Below, piece by piece: positions 13,194-14,367 of a stretch of DNA of 14,367 nucleotides. The first letter of the stretch is position 1; each line of letters opens with the position of its first letter. Location: the NCBI GenBank assembly GCA_949286445.1, contig CASECL010000175.1, positions 1 to 14,367 of the forward strand. The letters run 5' to 3'. Under the pieces are notes generated by a model. The model had not been told where the DNA came from, made no database searches, and saw only the letters and a program-made list of their open reading frames with translations. The stretch is from an uncultured bacterium (GTDB lineage: Bacteria > Verrucomicrobiota > Lentisphaeria > Victivallales > Victivallaceae). Both the position numbers and the translations under genes were made by a program.

Positions 13194-14367
13194 TAGCTGA
13201 GTGAAGTAATTTTCAAAAAAATATTTTACTCCCGGTGCGCAGTCTACTCCTCCGGCGGATCCTTCTTCGATCAGCAGAGCCGCGGCATAGGGTTTGCCGT
13301 CAAGGATGGAAAAGCCGATAAACCAGGTATTTTTCTTTCTGCCGCCTCCGCTGACGGAGACTTCAGCAGACCCGGTTTTACCGTAGATGATGAAAGTCTC
13401 ACTTTTTGCCCGCCGTCCTGACCCGCCGGGGGAATTTACTACATCAAACATGCCCTGCCGGATAATATCCCAGTTTTCTTTTTTTACCGGGAGTTCGGAG
13501 GCAATTTGCGGATGAGCCTTCCAAAGTACTTCTCCGGAGGGGGAAATAATTTCGCTTACCAGGTAATTTTTCATTATTTTTCCTCCATTTGCCGCCGCTG
13601 CGGCGATGTTGGCGGCCTGCAGCGGAGTCAAAAGTACCTGGCCCTGGCCAATGCTGATTAAAGCCGTATCAAAATTTGTCCATCTGCCCCGTGCAGCCGC
13701 AGGTTTCGGGATCAAACCGGCTTTTTCCGGCACTTCCACCCCGGTTTTTTTCCCCAAGCCTGCCGCAGCGAGAAATGGACGCAGAGCATCCACGCCGTAA
13801 CGCATGGCCATTACTGCAAAATAGGTATTGCAGGATTTTTCAATTGCTCCGGTCATATTAAGATACCCGTGTCCGCTTCTGGCGGCACAACGCAGTTTGG
13901 TATTGCCTATCTGGACGAAGCCGGGACAGAAAATTTCCTCTTTCGGATCGACGCCATTTTCCAGCAGGGCGGCGGCAATTACCGGTTTGAGTATGGAGCC
14001 GGGTGTGTACAAACCCTGCAATGAGCGGTCAAATAAAGGCTTTTCCGGATCATTCAACAGTGATTGATAATATTTCTGCGTCAATACCGGATAAAAATTA
14101 TTCAGCGAATAAGACGGGCTTGAAGCCAATGCCAGCACTGCTCCGGTATCTGCTTCAACCGCGGCAAATGCTCCTTTTTTGCCTTCAAGCAGGAATTCCG
14201 CAATTTCCTGTGCCCGGCTGTCAATGGTAAGTTTCAGGTGGTTGCCGTGGACCGGAGGTGTTTCAGCCAGCAGGGTCTGCCGGACAAACCCCAGGTGATC
14301 CACTTGTACGACCCGGCAGCCGGGAATGCCGCGCAGCATCCGGAGTTTTCCGCCACCGGGAAGATCA
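13173..14367 (-). CDS. mrdA: Penicillin-binding protein 2, transpeptidase domain, 5'-truncated
   Basis: This is the C-terminal part of a class B PBP that crosslinks peptidoglycan during rod elongation, anchored in the inner membrane with its catalytic domain in the periplasm and normally working with RodA. The frame is open to the right edge; the ATG at 14337-14339 is internal. All three active-site motifs are present: SxxK in TPGSILKP (serine codon 13995-13997, lysine 13986-13988), SxN in SCN (13827-13835) and KTG in YGKTGSAEV (lysine codon 13377-13379). The preceding GIPGCRVVQVDHLGFVR and PPVHGNHLKLTIDSRAQ segments match the PBP2-type linker into the transpeptidase domain and favour MrdA over FtsI. 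About 397 residues are visible, so the N-terminal anchor and most of the pedestal domain are missing. No separate transcription terminator follows; the zinc-ribbon gene starts 76 bases downstream. Confidence 0.9.
   Translation of the reverse strand, partial: DLPGGGKLRMLRGIPGCRVVQVDHLGFVRQTLLAETPPVHGNHLKLTIDSRAQEIAEFLLEGKKGAFAAVEADTGAVLALASSPSYSLNNFYPVLTQKYYQSLLNDPEKPLFDRSLQGLYTPGSILKPVIAAALLENGVDPKEEIFCPGFVQIGNTKLRCAARSGHGYLNMTGAIEKSCNTYFAVMAMRYGVDALRPFLAAAGLGKKTGVEVPEKAGLIPKPAAARGRWTNFDTALISIGQGQVLLTPLQAANIAAAAANGGKIMKNYLVSEIISPSGEVLWKAHPQIASELPVKKENWDIIRQGMFDVVNSPGGSGRRAKSETFIIYGKTGSAEVSVSGGGRKKNTWFIGFSILDGKPYAAALLIEEGSAGGVDCAPGVKYFFENYFTQLLTKQKN

Overview
The window looks like chromosomal DNA of a Gram-negative, probably anaerobic bacterium. 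My best guess is the Lentisphaerota (Victivallis-like) branch of the PVC group. The guess rests on roughly balanced base composition, a split-type glycine decarboxylase subunit (GcvPB), a giant glycine-rich 'FGGG' beta-repeat protein and a small zinc-ribbon protein with a very acidic tail. No rRNA, tRNA, transposase, integrase or CRISPR array is visible, so the assignment is an inference.

Plus-strand half (1-8833). The window opens inside gcvPB, which ends at 770 and is followed by a probable intrinsic terminator. A two-gene surface-glycan unit comes next: a PglK/MsbA-like ABC exporter (1015-2712), and, almost overlapping its stop codon, a large multidomain glycosyltransferase (2723-5089). 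The transferase appears to consist of a degenerate GT2-like part, a GT4-like GT-B part and a degenerate methyltransferase-like tail. An extended -10 promoter and a strong ribosome binding site then introduce a 1186-residue repeat protein (5212-8772). It has two blocks of ~29-residue [VI][FY]GGG units around a different middle region, and no visible signal peptide or membrane anchor. A strong intrinsic terminator closes this half.

Minus-strand half (8877-14367). Read in transcription order, this holds a 5'-truncated mrdA (PBP2), a zinc-ribbon/acidic-tail small protein with its own promoter, adenine deaminase (ade), and a GT-C/PMT-like integral membrane glycosyltransferase. The last gene is preceded by 483 bp of non-coding DNA containing a good promoter and a ~250-nt leader with several potential hairpins. 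The two halves converge at the terminator near 8800.

Functionally, the exporter, the multidomain transferase and the GT-C protein all fit synthesis or export of a lipid-linked or cell-surface glycan, PBP2 serves wall elongation, and the repeat protein could be a surface or secreted structural protein. GcvPB and Ade are housekeeping metabolism. The most unusual items are the signal-less repeat protein, the three-part glycosyltransferase and the structured leader upstream of the GT-C gene. I see no clear evidence of a new multi-gene defence or mobile system.
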